Made by a program: the position numbers and the translations under genes. Shown one piece after another: positions 53,023 to 63,354 of a DNA stretch of 64,000 bases. Within the stretch, counting starts at the first letter, position 1. The number at the start of each line of letters is the position of its first letter. The notes under the pieces are model-generated. The model was not told the origin of the DNA and did no database searches. It worked only from the letters and a program-made list of their open reading frames with translations. This stretch comes from Sphingomonas sp. M1-B02. Its GTDB lineage: Bacteria > Pseudomonadota > Alphaproteobacteria > Sphingomonadales > Sphingomonadaceae. The stretch spans positions 1 to 64,000 of the forward strand of contig NZ_CP110679.1 in assembly GCF_026167525.1 (NCBI RefSeq). Reading direction: 5' to 3'.

Positions 53023-54756
53023 ATGACCACCGTTGCCCATCAATTCATCGAGACCCTCGCCGCCGCCGGGGTCAAGCGCATCTACGGCGTCGTCGGTGAC
53101 AGCCTCAACGGCCTTACCGAGGCGCTGCGTCAGCATGGCGGCATCGAATGGGTGCATGTCCGGCATGAGGAGGTCGCTGCCTTCGCCGCCGCTGCCGATG
53201 CGCATCTGACCGGCGAGCTCGCGGTGTGCGCGGGAAGCTGCGGGCCGGGCAACCTTCATCTCATCAACGGGCTGTTCGATTGCCAGCGCTCGCGCGTGCC
53301 GGTTCTGGCGATTGCCGCGCATATTCCCTCCGCGGAGATCGGCTCGGGCTATTTCCAGGAGACGCATCCGCAGGAGCTGTTCCGCGAGTGCAGCCACTAT
53401 TGCGAATTGGTCTCGGACCCCGCCCAGATGCCGCGGTGCCTCGAGATCGGCATCCGCACCGCGATCGGCGAGCGCGGCGTTTCGGTCATCGTCATTCCCG
53501 GCGACGTCGCGTTGCGGCCGGCAATCGACAGCCCCCCACCCAAGCCGGCCGGCCTTTTGCCCAGGCCGCCGATCGTCGTGCCCCCCGAACGCGATCTCGA
53601 TACGCTGGCGGCGTTGCTCAACGAAGACCGGCGGGTCACGATCCTGTGCGGATCGGGCTGCGCCGGCGCGCATCCCGAACTAATCGAACTGGCCGGCCGC
53701 CTCAAGGCGCCGATCGTCCATTCGCTCAAGGGCAAGGAATTCGTCGAATATGACAATCCCTACGATGTCGGCCCGACCGGGCTGATCGGATTTGCGTCAG
53801 GCTATTATGCGATGGCCGACACCGACATTTTGCTCATGCTCGGCACCGATTTTCCCTACCGCCAATTCTATCCCAGGGGCAGCGGCGTCAAGATCGCACA
53901 GGTCGATATCCGGCCAGGGCAATTGGGCCGGCGGGTTTCGCTCGATCTGGGTCTGGTCGGCGAGGTCCGCGAGACGATCCGCGCATTGCTGCCCAAGCTC
54001 GCCGAGAAGGACGACAGCACCCATCTCGACCAAGCGGTGGGGCATTATCGCCGAACCCGCAAGGAGCTCGATGCTCTCGCCACCGGCGAGCCGGGATCGG
54101 GCCGCATCCACCCGCAGCAGATCGCAAAGGCGTTGAGCGATCTCGCTTCGGAAGATGCGATCTTCACCTTCGACGTCGGCCTGCCAGTTGCATGGGCGGC
54201 GCGCTATCTTGCGATGAACGGCAAGCGCCGGCTCGTCGGGTCGCTCTGGCATGGCTCGATGGCCAACGCGATGCCGATGGCGCTCGGCGCGCAGGTGGCA
54301 TTTCCGAAGCGGCAGGTGATCTCGCTTTCGGGGGATGGCGGCTTCACCATGCTGATGGGCGATCTGCTGACCTTCCGCCAATATGGCCTGCCCGCCAAGA
54401 TCGTCGTGTTCAACAATGGCTCGCTTGGCTTCATCGAGACCGAGCAGCGCTCGACCGGCTTTCTGCCCTTCGGCACCGATCTCGACAATCCCAACTTCGC
54501 AGCAATGGCGGAGGCGATCGGCATCATGGGCGTTCGCATTGAGGATCCCGGCGATGTCGAGAGCGGCATCCGCAGGGCGCTGGAGCATGACGGCCCGGCG
54601 CTGATCGACGCGGTCGTCACCCGAACGGAGCTTCCGATCCCGCCTTCGATCAATCTCGAGATGGCCAAGGGGTTCACGCTCTATATGGCGCGCGCCATCA
54701 TGAACGGGCGGGGAGACCAACTGATCGACCTCGCCCGCACCAATTTGTGGCGTTGA
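53023..54756 (+). CDS. poxB: pyruvate dehydrogenase (quinone) / pyruvate oxidase, ThDP-dependent
   Basis: 577-aa ThDP/FAD enzyme oxidising pyruvate to acetate and CO2 and passing electrons to quinone. It has [14 protein letters not shown], the catalytic Glu in [11 protein letters not shown], and the ThDP motif [21 protein letters not shown] ending in FNN. The C-terminus matches PoxB rather than acetolactate synthase. It is encoded 4 nt before a D-lactate-dehydrogenase-like gene. Confidence 0.9.
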   Translation: MTTVAHQFIETLAAAGVKRIYGVVGDSLNGLTEALRQHGGIEWVHVRHEEVAAFAAAADAHLTGELAVCAGSCGPGNLHLINGLFDCQRSRVPVLAIAAHIPSAEIGSGYFQETHPQELFRECSHYCELVSDPAQMPRCLEIGIRTAIGERGVSVIVIPGDVALRPAIDSPPPKPAGLLPRPPIVVPPERDLDTLAALLNEDRRVTILCGSGCAGAHPELIELAGRLKAPIVHSLKGKEFVEYDNPYDVGPTGLIGFASGYYAMADTDILLMLGTDFPYRQFYPRGSGVKIAQVDIRPGQLGRRVSLDLGLVGEVRETIRALLPKLAEKDDSTHLDQAVGHYRRTRKELDALATGEPGSGRIHPQQIAKALSDLASEDAIFTFDVGLPVAWAARYLAMNGKRRLVGSLWHGSMANAMPMALGAQVAFPKRQVISLSGDGGFTMLMGDLLTFRQYGLPAKIVVFNNGSLGFIETEQRSTGFLPFGTDLDNPNFAAMAEAIGIMGVRIEDPGDVESGIRRALEHDGPALIDAVVTRTELPIPPSINLEMAKGFTLYMARAIMNGRGDQLIDLARTNLWR

Positions 54757-54760
54757 GGCC

Positions 54761-57703
54761 ATGCACAAGCTTTTCCAAGCGGATCCGAAGCGCCTTGGCC
54801 GCCCTGCGGGCCCGCCGATGGCGGATGCTCTGCCGGACTACCGGGTTGACGGCAGCCCGCCCGAGCTTCGCGATGCGCTGGTCGATTTGCTGGGCGCCGA
54901 TCAGGTCCTCGACCGGCTCATCGATCTCGTGCGCTATGCGTCGGATGCGAGCGCCTATCGCTATGTGCCCAACGTCGTCGTGAAACCTCGCACGCCCGAC
55001 GAAATGATGAAGCTGCTCAGCTATTGCCGTATCAATGGCCGCAAGGCGGTGTTCCGCGCGGCGGGGACCAGTCTCAACGGCCAGTCGCAGGGCGACGATA
55101 TCCTTATCGATGTCCGCGCGCATTGGCAGGGGTGCAGCGTCGAGGCCGATGGCGATTTGTTGCGCACCAAGCCGGGAACGATCCTGGGTCATGCCAATGC
55201 GCGGCTCGCCCGTTTCAAGCGCAAGCTCGGCCCCGATCCCGCCAGCCACGGCGCCTGCACCATCGGCGGTGTGATCGCCAACAATGCCGGCGGTATGCGC
55301 TGCACGCTCGATCGAGACGCGTATCACACGCTGGCCGATTGCACTTTCATCTTGCCCTCGGGGACGCTCATCGACACTGGCCGGGTCGGCGCTGAAGCGC
55401 GCTTCGCCGAGCTGGAGCCAGAACTGGCCGAAGGCCTGATGGCCCTGCGCGCCGAATTGATCGCGGACACCGCCCTGGCCGAACGGGTGCGGCACAAATA
55501 TGCGATACGCAACACCCACGGCTATCGCTTGTGCGCATTGCTGGATGGCGAGACGCCGCTGCAGATCTTCAAGCGGCTGCTGGTCGGGTCGGAGGGCACG
55601 TTGGCGTTCATCGCCGATGCGACGTTGCGCACCGTTCCTTTGCCCAGCATCTCCGGCGTGGCGTTCGTGGTGTTCCCGACCATCGACGCCGCAGTGACGC
55701 AGGTGCCCGAACTCGTGGCCCGGGGGGCGTCCGCAGTCGAGCTGATGGTCGCGCCGGCGCTCACCGCCGCGAGCGCATTCATTCCGGGAACGCCCAGTTA
55801 TTGGGCGAAGCTGGATCCCAAGGCGGCGGCCTTGCTGGTCGAGTTCAGCGCCGATTCCGAGGAGGAACTGGCGGCCAAGGAAGCCGAGGTCACCAGCTTC
55901 CTCGAGGCAGGCGACCTGGTTCGCCCGGTCGAATTCACCAGCCTCGCCGAAGCCGTCGAACTCGCCTGGCATGTGCGCGAGGGGCTGTTGGGCCTGGTCG
56001 GCAAGCAGCGGCCTGCGGGAACCACGCTCCTGACCGAGGATGTCTGCTTTCCGCCGCACAATCTCGCCGCTGCCGCCCATGACCTCCAGGCGCTACTCGA
56101 ACGGCACGGCTTCCCGCCCGGGATCGCCGGCCACGCCGCGCACGGCAACCTCCACTTCATGCTCGTCGCCAAGCTCGACGAGGAAGAAAGCCGGCAGCGC
56201 TATTCGGCGTTCATGCTGGACCTCGTCGAGCTCGTCGGGCGCAAATATGACGGTTCGCTCAAGGCCGAGCATGGCACCGGGATCAACATGGCGCCGTTCG
56301 TCGAAGCCGAATGGGGCGAGAAGGCCACCGCGATGATGTGGCGGATCAAGCAGCTCGCCGACCCCGAAGGCGTGCTCGGGCCGAACGTGATCCTCACCCG
56401 CGACAAGGACGTGCATCTCAAGGCGCTCAAATCGATCCCGTCGATCGAAGCGACCTCGGACGCCACGCAATGCATCGAATGCGGGTTCTGCGAGCCGGTC
56501 TGCCCGAGCCGCAACGTCACCACTACGCCGCGCCAGCGGATCGTCATTCGCCGCGAAATGGCGCGCCAGGCACCGCGATCTCCAGTCCTGACGCAGCTGC
56601 AAGAAGACTATGAATATGACGCGATCGAAACCTGCGCCGGCGACGGCATGTGTTCGACGCGCTGCCCGATTGGAATCAATACCGGCAGCTTGATGCGCTC
56701 CTATCGCCGCCTCGAACGCAGCGAGCGCAGCGAGGCCATCGCTCTCGGCGTGGCGCGCCGCTGGGCACTGGTCGAGCGTGTCTCCCGGGTCGCGCTGGGT
56801 GCCACCTTGATTGCTCAGAAAACGGTAGGCCTCGCTCCGTTGAGATGGGCCAGCGGCGCAGCGCGCGCAGTGATATCGCCAGACCTCATTCCCACCGTGC
56901 CGGGACCGATGCCGCGACCGGGCAAGGCGCTCCCGAAAAATGCGAAAGAGGACGCGGCGGCGGTGTATTTTCCGGCGTGCATAAATCGCATCTTCGGTCG
57001 CGACCCCGATTGCCGCGACGCCATGAGCCTGCCCGAGGCGCTGCTGAGCGTTTCGGAGCGCGCAGGGCGCCCGTTATGGATTCCGCCCGACGTTCGCGGG
57101 CTTTGCTGCGCCACTCCCTTTGGCTCGAAGGGTTTCGACAAGGCGCATGGCTATATGGCGTCGCGCATCGCCGATGCGTTCTGGCGCTGGTCCGACGACG
57201 GCACGCTGCCGGTGGTCGTTGATGCCGTATCGTGCACACATGGGCTGATCGAGGATGTCGCCGGATATCTGAGCGATGCCGAGCGCGCGAACTTCGCGAA
57301 AGTTCGCATCGTCGATTCGACCGAATGGTGCCGTGAGCTTCTACCGAACTTGAATGTCGAGGAGAAGTTGCGCCGCGTCGTGCTCCATCCGACCTGTTCG
57401 ATGACGCACCTCAACCTGACCGACGCGCTCAAGGATGTCGCCCAAGCGGTCGCCGAGGAAGTCGAGATCCCGATCGGCGCCGGTTGCTGCGGAACGGCCG
57501 GGGACAGGGGTCTGCTGCATCCCGAACTGGTCCGTTCGGCGACCAGGGATGAACTCGCATCGCTCAGCCAGGATCCGGCCGATGCCTATCTGTCCGCCAA
57601 CCGAACCTGCGAAATGGGGATGCTTCACGCCACCGGCCGGTCGTATGAATCGTTCATCTATTCGCTCGAGCGTCAAACCCGCCCCCCAACCTTCGAGCAC
57701 TAG
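54761..57703 (+). CDS. FAD- and Fe-S-binding D-lactate dehydrogenase-like protein
   Basis: 980-aa fusion: an FAD-binding PCMH domain (RAAGTSLNGQSQGDDILIDV, GACTIGGVIANNAGGMRC) and FAD-oxidase C-terminal domain (GIAGHAAHGNLHFMLVAKL), then two 4Fe-4S sites (CIECGFCEPVCPS from C570; CAGDGMCSTRCPI around 624), then CCG domains (HPTCSMTHLNLTDAL, GAGCCGTAGDRG). This is the Dld-II/DLD-FeS architecture oxidising D-lactate or 2-hydroxyglutarate and feeding quinone or cytochromes. It follows poxB by 4 nt. Confidence 0.9.
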   Translation: MHKLFQADPKRLGRPAGPPMADALPDYRVDGSPPELRDALVDLLGADQVLDRLIDLVRYASDASAYRYVPNVVVKPRTPDEMMKLLSYCRINGRKAVFRAAGTSLNGQSQGDDILIDVRAHWQGCSVEADGDLLRTKPGTILGHANARLARFKRKLGPDPASHGACTIGGVIANNAGGMRCTLDRDAYHTLADCTFILPSGTLIDTGRVGAEARFAELEPELAEGLMALRAELIADTALAERVRHKYAIRNTHGYRLCALLDGETPLQIFKRLLVGSEGTLAFIADATLRTVPLPSISGVAFVVFPTIDAAVTQVPELVARGASAVELMVAPALTAASAFIPGTPSYWAKLDPKAAALLVEFSADSEEELAAKEAEVTSFLEAGDLVRPVEFTSLAEAVELAWHVREGLLGLVGKQRPAGTTLLTEDVCFPPHNLAAAAHDLQALLERHGFPPGIAGHAAHGNLHFMLVAKLDEEESRQRYSAFMLDLVELVGRKYDGSLKAEHGTGINMAPFVEAEWGEKATAMMWRIKQLADPEGVLGPNVILTRDKDVHLKALKSIPSIEATSDATQCIECGFCEPVCPSRNVTTTPRQRIVIRREMARQAPRSPVLTQLQEDYEYDAIETCAGDGMCSTRCPIGINTGSLMRSYRRLERSERSEAIALGVARRWALVERVSRVALGATLIAQKTVGLAPLRWASGAARAVISPDLIPTVPGPMPRPGKALPKNAKEDAAAVYFPACINRIFGRDPDCRDAMSLPEALLSVSERAGRPLWIPPDVRGLCCATPFGSKGFDKAHGYMASRIADAFWRWSDDGTLPVVVDAVSCTHGLIEDVAGYLSDAERANFAKVRIVDSTEWCRELLPNLNVEEKLRRVVLHPTCSMTHLNLTDALKDVAQAVAEEVEIPIGAGCCGTAGDRGLLHPELVRSATRDELASLSQDPADAYLSANRTCEMGMLHATGRSYESFIYSLERQTRPPTFEH

Positions 57704-57705
57704 GA

Positions 57706-58188
57706 ATGCGTCACGGCACCAGCGAGCGGCTTCCTACGCATGGCGCTCGGCATCCATCGGTGCCCCATCTTGGCGATGCCGCCGATGAGGCCGCCACGCG
57801 CGGAGACCGGCTCGCCGACCGGGTTGCTGCTGTCGGTGGTTCCTGGGGTTTCATCATTGCGTTCTCGGTGGTGCTACTTGGCTGGATGTTGCTGAACACG
57901 GATGTGCTTCAGCATTGGGGCCTGGCTTTCGACCCCTACCCCTATATCTTCCTAAACCTGATGCTCTCGACCCTTGCCGCCGTCCAGGCGCCGGTGATCA
58001 TGATGAGCCAGAACCGGCAGTCCAAGCGAGACAGGGTTGCCGCGAGCCTCGACTATGAGGTCAATTTGCGGTGCGAGCTCGAGATGCTGCGGTTGCACGA
58101 AAAGGTCGATGTCGCGGTGGCCCGGCGCCTTGACGAAATTCTAATGCTGCTCCGCCGCGATTTCCCAGCGGAGAGCCAGGAGGGATAG
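57706..58188 (+). CDS. DUF1003 membrane protein
   Basis: 160-aa protein with the DUF1003 core: GSWGFIIAFSVVLLGWMLLNT, then DPYPYIFLNLMLSTLAAVQAPVIMMSQNRQS and RVAASLDYEVNLRCELEM. Two membrane helices. Function unknown. It is 2 nt after the Fe-S gene and so co-transcribed. Confidence 0.92.
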   Translation: MRHGTSERLPTHGARHPSVPHLGDAADEAATRGDRLADRVAAVGGSWGFIIAFSVVLLGWMLLNTDVLQHWGLAFDPYPYIFLNLMLSTLAAVQAPVIMMSQNRQSKRDRVAASLDYEVNLRCELEMLRLHEKVDVAVARRLDEILMLLRRDFPAESQEG

Positions 58189-58199
58189 GCGTTGCATAC

Positions 58200-59480
58200 A
58201 TGAACGACCAGGAATCCGGCCCGCACAGCTATTGGCATTTTTCCGGCTCAAGGTTGGCCGTAGCAATGATCTTGGTAATTGCCTTGGCGCTGCCTGGGCG
58301 AAGTGATGCCCAAAGTGTGCCGCCTGCAGCCGCGGCCCAGCATCACGCCGAGAACGGCGAAGCTGCGCTCCAATCTGCCGATACCCTTGCCATAGCGCTC
58401 ACCTATACCAGCGATGCCAATGCGGATGTCTCGGGAGGGATGCGAACCGGGGCCGCGTATCTCCAGCGGGTCGGGGTCACCGGCGACCTGGATATGGCTC
58501 GTGCTGTCGGGTGGAATGGAGCCACTGCGCACATCAGCGTGCATTCGATAATCGGGACAGGTCTCTCCGCCAGCCGCGTCGGGAATCTGCTGACCGTCAG
58601 CGGCATCGAAGCGTCCCCTGCGCTGCGGTTGTTCAATCTGTGGATCGAGCAGAAATTGGGAAACAGCGCATCGCTGCGCGTCGGTCAATTCACCGCCGGG
58701 CAGGAATTTGCAATCAGTTCAACGGCAAACTTCTTCGTCAACTCGACCTTCGGCTGGCCGGGCAGCTTCGCAGTCGATTTGCCGGGAGGAGGCCCAGCAT
58801 ATCCAATCGCGGTTCCCGGGATCCGCTTCGCCACGACGCGCGACAGCGGCAAGACGACGATCCGCGCCGCGTTGTTCGCAGCGAATCCGCTGGGCCGCGA
58901 TCTGCGCGGGCTCGCCGGCTGGGAGTTCAGGGGGCAGCCACTCGCGATCGCCGAATTGGCGCGAACAGCCGGAGGCGACGACCCTATCTGGAGTGTCGCA
59001 ATCGGCGGTTGGCATAGCTTCGATCGCTTCGCGAACGTGCGATCCCCGTCTGGGATCCCGCGCAATGGAAACGGCGCGCTCTACGTAATCGGCGACGCAC
59101 TGTTATGGCAGCACGGCGCACGCAAGGTCCATGGCTTTGCGCGTCTCACCGCGTCGCCCAATGACCTCAATACGATCAACCGCTATTTCGACGCGGGAGT
59201 GACGATGGAGGGCCTATTTGCGTCGCGGCCGCACGACGTCGCCGGTCTTGCGGTTGCTGCTGCCGCCCTTTCCAACTCGACCGACAGCCGCCGAGGCGGC
59301 GCCTCTCGGGCGGAGATTGCGATCGAAGCTAGTTATCAACTTCGCTTTGGCACCAACCTCTACGTTCAGCCCAACGCTCAACTGATTATCCCGCCCTCTC
59401 GGGGAGTGGATGGCCCAGCCTCGTCCCGACAACGCGGTCGGGCTACGGTTGTCGGCATCCGAACGTCGCTGCAGTTATAG
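58200..59480 (+). CDS. OprB-like carbohydrate-selective porin
   Basis: 426-aa outer-membrane protein with a signal peptide ending GRSDAQ. It has TYTSDANADVSGG and an OprB-like pattern (LFNLWIEQKLGNSASLRVGQF, FFVNSTFGWPG, IRAALFAANP), ending GIRTSLQL. The gene follows the DUF1003 gene by 11 nt. Likely uptake of small sugars or acids; specificity is unknown. Confidence 0.78.
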   Translation: MNDQESGPHSYWHFSGSRLAVAMILVIALALPGRSDAQSVPPAAAAQHHAENGEAALQSADTLAIALTYTSDANADVSGGMRTGAAYLQRVGVTGDLDMARAVGWNGATAHISVHSIIGTGLSASRVGNLLTVSGIEASPALRLFNLWIEQKLGNSASLRVGQFTAGQEFAISSTANFFVNSTFGWPGSFAVDLPGGGPAYPIAVPGIRFATTRDSGKTTIRAALFAANPLGRDLRGLAGWEFRGQPLAIAELARTAGGDDPIWSVAIGGWHSFDRFANVRSPSGIPRNGNGALYVIGDALLWQHGARKVHGFARLTASPNDLNTINRYFDAGVTMEGLFASRPHDVAGLAVAAAALSNSTDSRRGGASRAEIAIEASYQLRFGTNLYVQPNAQLIIPPSRGVDGPASSRQRGRATVVGIRTSLQL

Positions 59481-59639
59481 TGAGATGGTCCGCTAATAGC
59501 TAACTTACATCCACTTGCGGGCTTGGCGTCGGCCCGCTTAGAACGAGTGAATAGCTGGATGCTCGCTTAACGCCGATGGGGAGGGAATGGCAAAACGAGA
59601 TGGTTCCTGTCGAACGCAAAAGCGCGATCGAACCGAACC

Positions 59640-62600
59640 ATGACCCGGTCCGGCTTGTTGGTCCTTTGGCTGATTCCCTTGGCGCTGATTGCCAATGTGC
59701 CGCGCGCTGTAGCGCAGGCTGATGGGATACGGCAGTATAAGCATAACAGCTGGACTCACGAGGCGGGGGCGCCATCCAAGATTACGAGCATCGCACAATC
59801 GCCCGATGGCTACCTGTGGCTAGCGGCTCAAGAGGGTCTTTACCGGTTCGACGGCGTGACCTTCGAACGAATGCGCCACGCCGATCCGGACAAGGATTCA
59901 CTCCCAGCATCCCGCGTCATTGTTACCCGATCCGGCACAATATGGGCGACGTTCGGCCGCACGCTGTTTCAGTATCGCCAGGGGAAGCTTTACGCAGTGC
60001 CCGGCCCTGCGATCGAGGCCTTTTCGCCTTTGAGGGAAGGGCCAGATGGAGCAATCTGGTTTAGCGACCTCAAGCTCGGCGGTGGTGGGTTGTATCGTTA
60101 TTGGCGCGGCCGCTTTGAGCAGGTCGGAGGAAAATGGGGCATTCCGAAAGCGTATGTCTCAAGCATACTCATCGCCCGGAATGGTGCAGTCTGGACGGTG
60201 ACGCCCGGAAAGCTAATGTTCCTCCGTCCTGGCAGCAGGCGGTTCCACGTTATGGACGAGGATGTCGGCTTCTATGGCGGCCTTGCGGAGGATGCCCAAG
60301 GCAATATTTGGTTCTCCGGGCGCGAGGGCACTCGTCTAGTTCGAGATGCGATGTCCCCCATGGCGAAACCGGCGAGGGCGATAGCCTACCCGCCGGTCGC
60401 CAGGTTGAGGGGAGCCTCGCCGATGGTCGATCGGATGGGTGCCCTATGGGGCAGCAGCTGGTCGAACGGCATTTTCCGCATTCCCCTGGGCGGCGCCGCA
60501 CCCGCCGGATCGGCTATCGACACGTTCGAGGCCAAGGACGGTCTTTCCTCGGACGTGAACGAACAAATGCTCGAAGATCGAGAAGGAAATATCTGGGTCG
60601 GTACGCAACTCGGATTGGACAGCTTCCGCGCTACGCCGGTTACGATCGAGCCGGCCATCGAACTCAATCCCGAAGGCTATATGCTCACATCGGACGGGCG
60701 GGGAACCGTCTATGTAGTTGCAAGCGACAAGATTTATGAGATCGCGCCGGGCAAGCAGCCCCGCCTTGCCGCGCAATGGCCCGAACCGATCGATGCAGTA
60801 TGCCCCTCGCATGATGGATCGATATGGGTTTCTTCGGACTCACATCTCGGCCGATTGCAGCATGGCTCTATCCGGAGCGTCGGAGGGCCCGGCGTCACGA
60901 TGTCCAGTTGGGCTTGCCGCGAAGACCGGCAGGGGCGGACTTGGTTCCTCACCCAGGATGGCGGCGTCAGGGGGCGGCTCCGGGACGGCCGCTGGGTGGC
61001 GCCATCGAAGGCGGTAGCCGATTACTCCCCCTTCCTTGATATGGCGCTGAATCACGAGGGCTACCCGGTCGTGAAATGGGGCACCAAAAACGTCCGGGTA
61101 ATCGGAGCGCGAACGATATCCTCGATCCGGCAGCAGGCACTCGGCACAGGGCGCATTTTTGACATCGCCGACGCCCCGACGGGATTATTCATTGCTGGGG
61201 ATGAACGCCTCGGGCGCTGGCGGGGGGATCAAGTCCAGACGCTCGATACCCGCAAAACCTATCCTTGGCTGAAGATACGGGGACTGGTCCAGACGCCGCA
61301 TGGCGAAACCTGGGCGATCGGAGCGAACGGCATCCTGCGCTTATCAACTGCGAAACTCGACTATGCATTCGGTCATCCCGGGGCAGACCTCCCCTATGAG
61401 CGCTTCGATGCCAATGACGGGCTCAAAGCCGGGATGCAGCATGCCGGCTATCGGGGGCAGCAGGTGGCCCAAGGGGGAGATGGGCGGATCTGGTTCCTGA
61501 CGGCTTCGGGCGTGGCGCGGGTGGATCCCGCCAATCTGAGGCGAAACGCTGTCGCGCCGCCGGTCACGGTGCGGTCCCTCTCTGCCGGCGGACAAACCTA
61601 TGTCGATCCTGTTAGCATCACGCTGCCCAGCGGCACCACCATATTCGCGATCGGCTACACGGCGCCGAGCTTGTCGGTGCCGAGCAGGGTGCGCTTCCGA
61701 TATCAACTCGAAGGGGTAGACAAGGCGTGGGTAGATCCAGGCGCCCGAAGGGAGGCTTTTTACACCAATCTCGGTCCAGGCCGTTATCGCTTCCGCGTTA
61801 TTGCCTCCAACAATGACGGCATATGGAACCAGACTGGCGCGACACTCGACGTGGAAATCAGACCGGCCTTCTACCAGACTTGGTGGTTCCTACTGCTTTG
61901 TCTGTTGCCCGGGATTGCCGTAGCTCGCCTGCTCTACACAATGCGATTGCGGCAGGTTGCTGGGCGCGTCAGGCATCAGATGGAAACGCGCATCGCGGAG
62001 CGCGAGCGGATTGCGCGTGAGCTCCACGACACCCTGCTGCAAAGCTTTCAAGGCGTGACGATGTTTTTCCAGTCCGTCGTCGATCGGTTCCCCGCAGGCA
62101 GTCCATTGCGCAGCTCGATCGAAGAAGGCCTGAACTACGCCGATGCGGCACTAGCCGAGGGGCGCGAGCGGGTTCTCGAACTGCGCAGCGCGGCGGCTGG
62201 GCAAGACTTTGCCGAGGCTTTGCAGCGGCGGGCGACCGCGATCATGACGGGTGCGACACCGCGTCTGTCCGTCCGCGTCGAAGGAACACCGCGACCGCTT
62301 TTCGATCTGGTAAGCGACGAATTATTGCGAGTGATGCAGGAAGCGGTTCGCAACGCATTGCAACACGCCGGCGCGAAGACGATCCAGATCACGCTTGATT
62401 ATGGGGCGTGGAAACTTGCTTTGGTGGTGCGGGACGACGGGGTCGGCATTCCGCACTCCATCCTCGATGGAGGCAGTCCCACGGGGCATTACGGTATCAT
62501 GGGGATGCGAGAACGCGCGGCGCGGATCGGCGGGCGTCTCGTGCTGGGCCGACGGGCGGACAATGGCACCGAGATCGTCATGACCGTGCCTGCACGGTCT

Positions 62601-62729
62601 GCATACCGGGATGGCAGGATGGAAATCCTCCGGTGGCTGCAACCACGCGAGTGGCGCGGCATGTGGCGAGCGGTGCGCAAAGGGGTCGCTAAGGGCACCG
62701 CCCCCACGGTGGACCCTAGATTTCGATGA
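59640..62729 (+). CDS. beta-propeller hybrid-type sensor histidine kinase
   Basis: 1029-aa membrane kinase. A signal peptide (GLLVLWLIPLALIANVPRAVAQ) precedes a seven-bladed periplasmic propeller of the two-component-regulator type (repeated DGYLWLAAQEGLYRF, REGNIWVGTQLGLDSF units), a Y_Y_Y domain (YQLEGVDKAWVDP, LGPGRYRFRVIASNNDGIWN), one membrane helix (about 755-775), and a HisKA_3 (ERIARELHDTLLQSFQGV, H796) with HATPase. There is no receiver domain. Its 3' end overlaps the regulator gene on the other strand by 14 nt. Confidence 0.93.
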   Translation: MTRSGLLVLWLIPLALIANVPRAVAQADGIRQYKHNSWTHEAGAPSKITSIAQSPDGYLWLAAQEGLYRFDGVTFERMRHADPDKDSLPASRVIVTRSGTIWATFGRTLFQYRQGKLYAVPGPAIEAFSPLREGPDGAIWFSDLKLGGGGLYRYWRGRFEQVGGKWGIPKAYVSSILIARNGAVWTVTPGKLMFLRPGSRRFHVMDEDVGFYGGLAEDAQGNIWFSGREGTRLVRDAMSPMAKPARAIAYPPVARLRGASPMVDRMGALWGSSWSNGIFRIPLGGAAPAGSAIDTFEAKDGLSSDVNEQMLEDREGNIWVGTQLGLDSFRATPVTIEPAIELNPEGYMLTSDGRGTVYVVASDKIYEIAPGKQPRLAAQWPEPIDAVCPSHDGSIWVSSDSHLGRLQHGSIRSVGGPGVTMSSWACREDRQGRTWFLTQDGGVRGRLRDGRWVAPSKAVADYSPFLDMALNHEGYPVVKWGTKNVRVIGARTISSIRQQALGTGRIFDIADAPTGLFIAGDERLGRWRGDQVQTLDTRKTYPWLKIRGLVQTPHGETWAIGANGILRLSTAKLDYAFGHPGADLPYERFDANDGLKAGMQHAGYRGQQVAQGGDGRIWFLTASGVARVDPANLRRNAVAPPVTVRSLSAGGQTYVDPVSITLPSGTTIFAIGYTAPSLSVPSRVRFRYQLEGVDKAWVDPGARREAFYTNLGPGRYRFRVIASNNDGIWNQTGATLDVEIRPAFYQTWWFLLLCLLPGIAVARLLYTMRLRQVAGRVRHQMETRIAERERIARELHDTLLQSFQGVTMFFQSVVDRFPAGSPLRSSIEEGLNYADAALAEGRERVLELRSAAAGQDFAEALQRRATAIMTGATPRLSVRVEGTPRPLFDLVSDELLRVMQEAVRNALQHAGAKTIQITLDYGAWKLALVVRDDGVGIPHSILDGGSPTGHYGIMGMRERAARIGGRLVLGRRADNGTEIVMTVPARSAYRDGRMEILRWLQPREWRGMWRAVRKGVAKGTAPTVDPRFR

Positions 62730-63354
62730 TACCACGCCTGAGCGCGACGGTGACCGCCTGGGTTCGGTCACCGACGTCGAGCTTCGAAAAGAGGCTGCGC
62801 ATGTGCGTTTTGACCGTATCTTCAGAGATATCAAGTAACCAGGCGATCTCTTTGTTCGCCTTGCCGTCGGCAACATGGCGCAGGACTGCAATTTCACGTT
62901 CGCTCAGCGTATCGTCCGCGGCGTGAAAGGCGATCTCTTGGGCGATCTCGGGCGGAATGTGCCGTCTCCCAGAATGAATGGCACGTATCGTATCGAGCAG
63001 ATCCTTACGCACCGTTCCTTTCAGGAGGTAACCAACCGCCCCGGCCTTAAGCGCACGCAGTGCCTGCGCGTCTCCCGCAAAGGTCGTCAGCACGATAATT
63101 CGCGCGTTTGAGAATTCTCTGCGGATTGCGGTGATCGCATCGATGCCGTTCATGCCGGGCATCTGCAAATCCATCAGCGTGACGTCGGGCCGCACGTTTC
63201 GATATTGTTCGATCGCCTCTTCCCCGGTGGTCGCTTCGGCGACAACCGTCATGTCGGCCTGACCCGCAATGATTGCGCTAACCCCGATACGGAGCACGGG
63301 ATGATCATCGACGATCAGGATGCGGATGGGGTGCGAAGGCACCGTCGTAGACAC
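62716..63354 (-). CDS. NarL/LuxR-family response regulator
   Basis: 212-aa regulator: receiver (IRILIVDDHPVL, phosphoacceptor D62 in LMDLQMPGMNG) and a LuxR HTH (LSEREIAVLRHVADGKANKEIAWLLDISEDTVKTHM). It is the probable partner of the propeller kinase, but the two are convergent and overlap at their 3' ends instead of forming an operon. Start is 63354. Confidence 0.94.
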   Translation of the reverse strand: MSTTVPSHPIRILIVDDHPVLRIGVSAIIAGQADMTVVAEATTGEEAIEQYRNVRPDVTLMDLQMPGMNGIDAITAIRREFSNARIIVLTTFAGDAQALRALKAGAVGYLLKGTVRKDLLDTIRAIHSGRRHIPPEIAQEIAFHAADDTLSEREIAVLRHVADGKANKEIAWLLDISEDTVKTHMRSLFSKLDVGDRTQAVTVALRRGIIEI

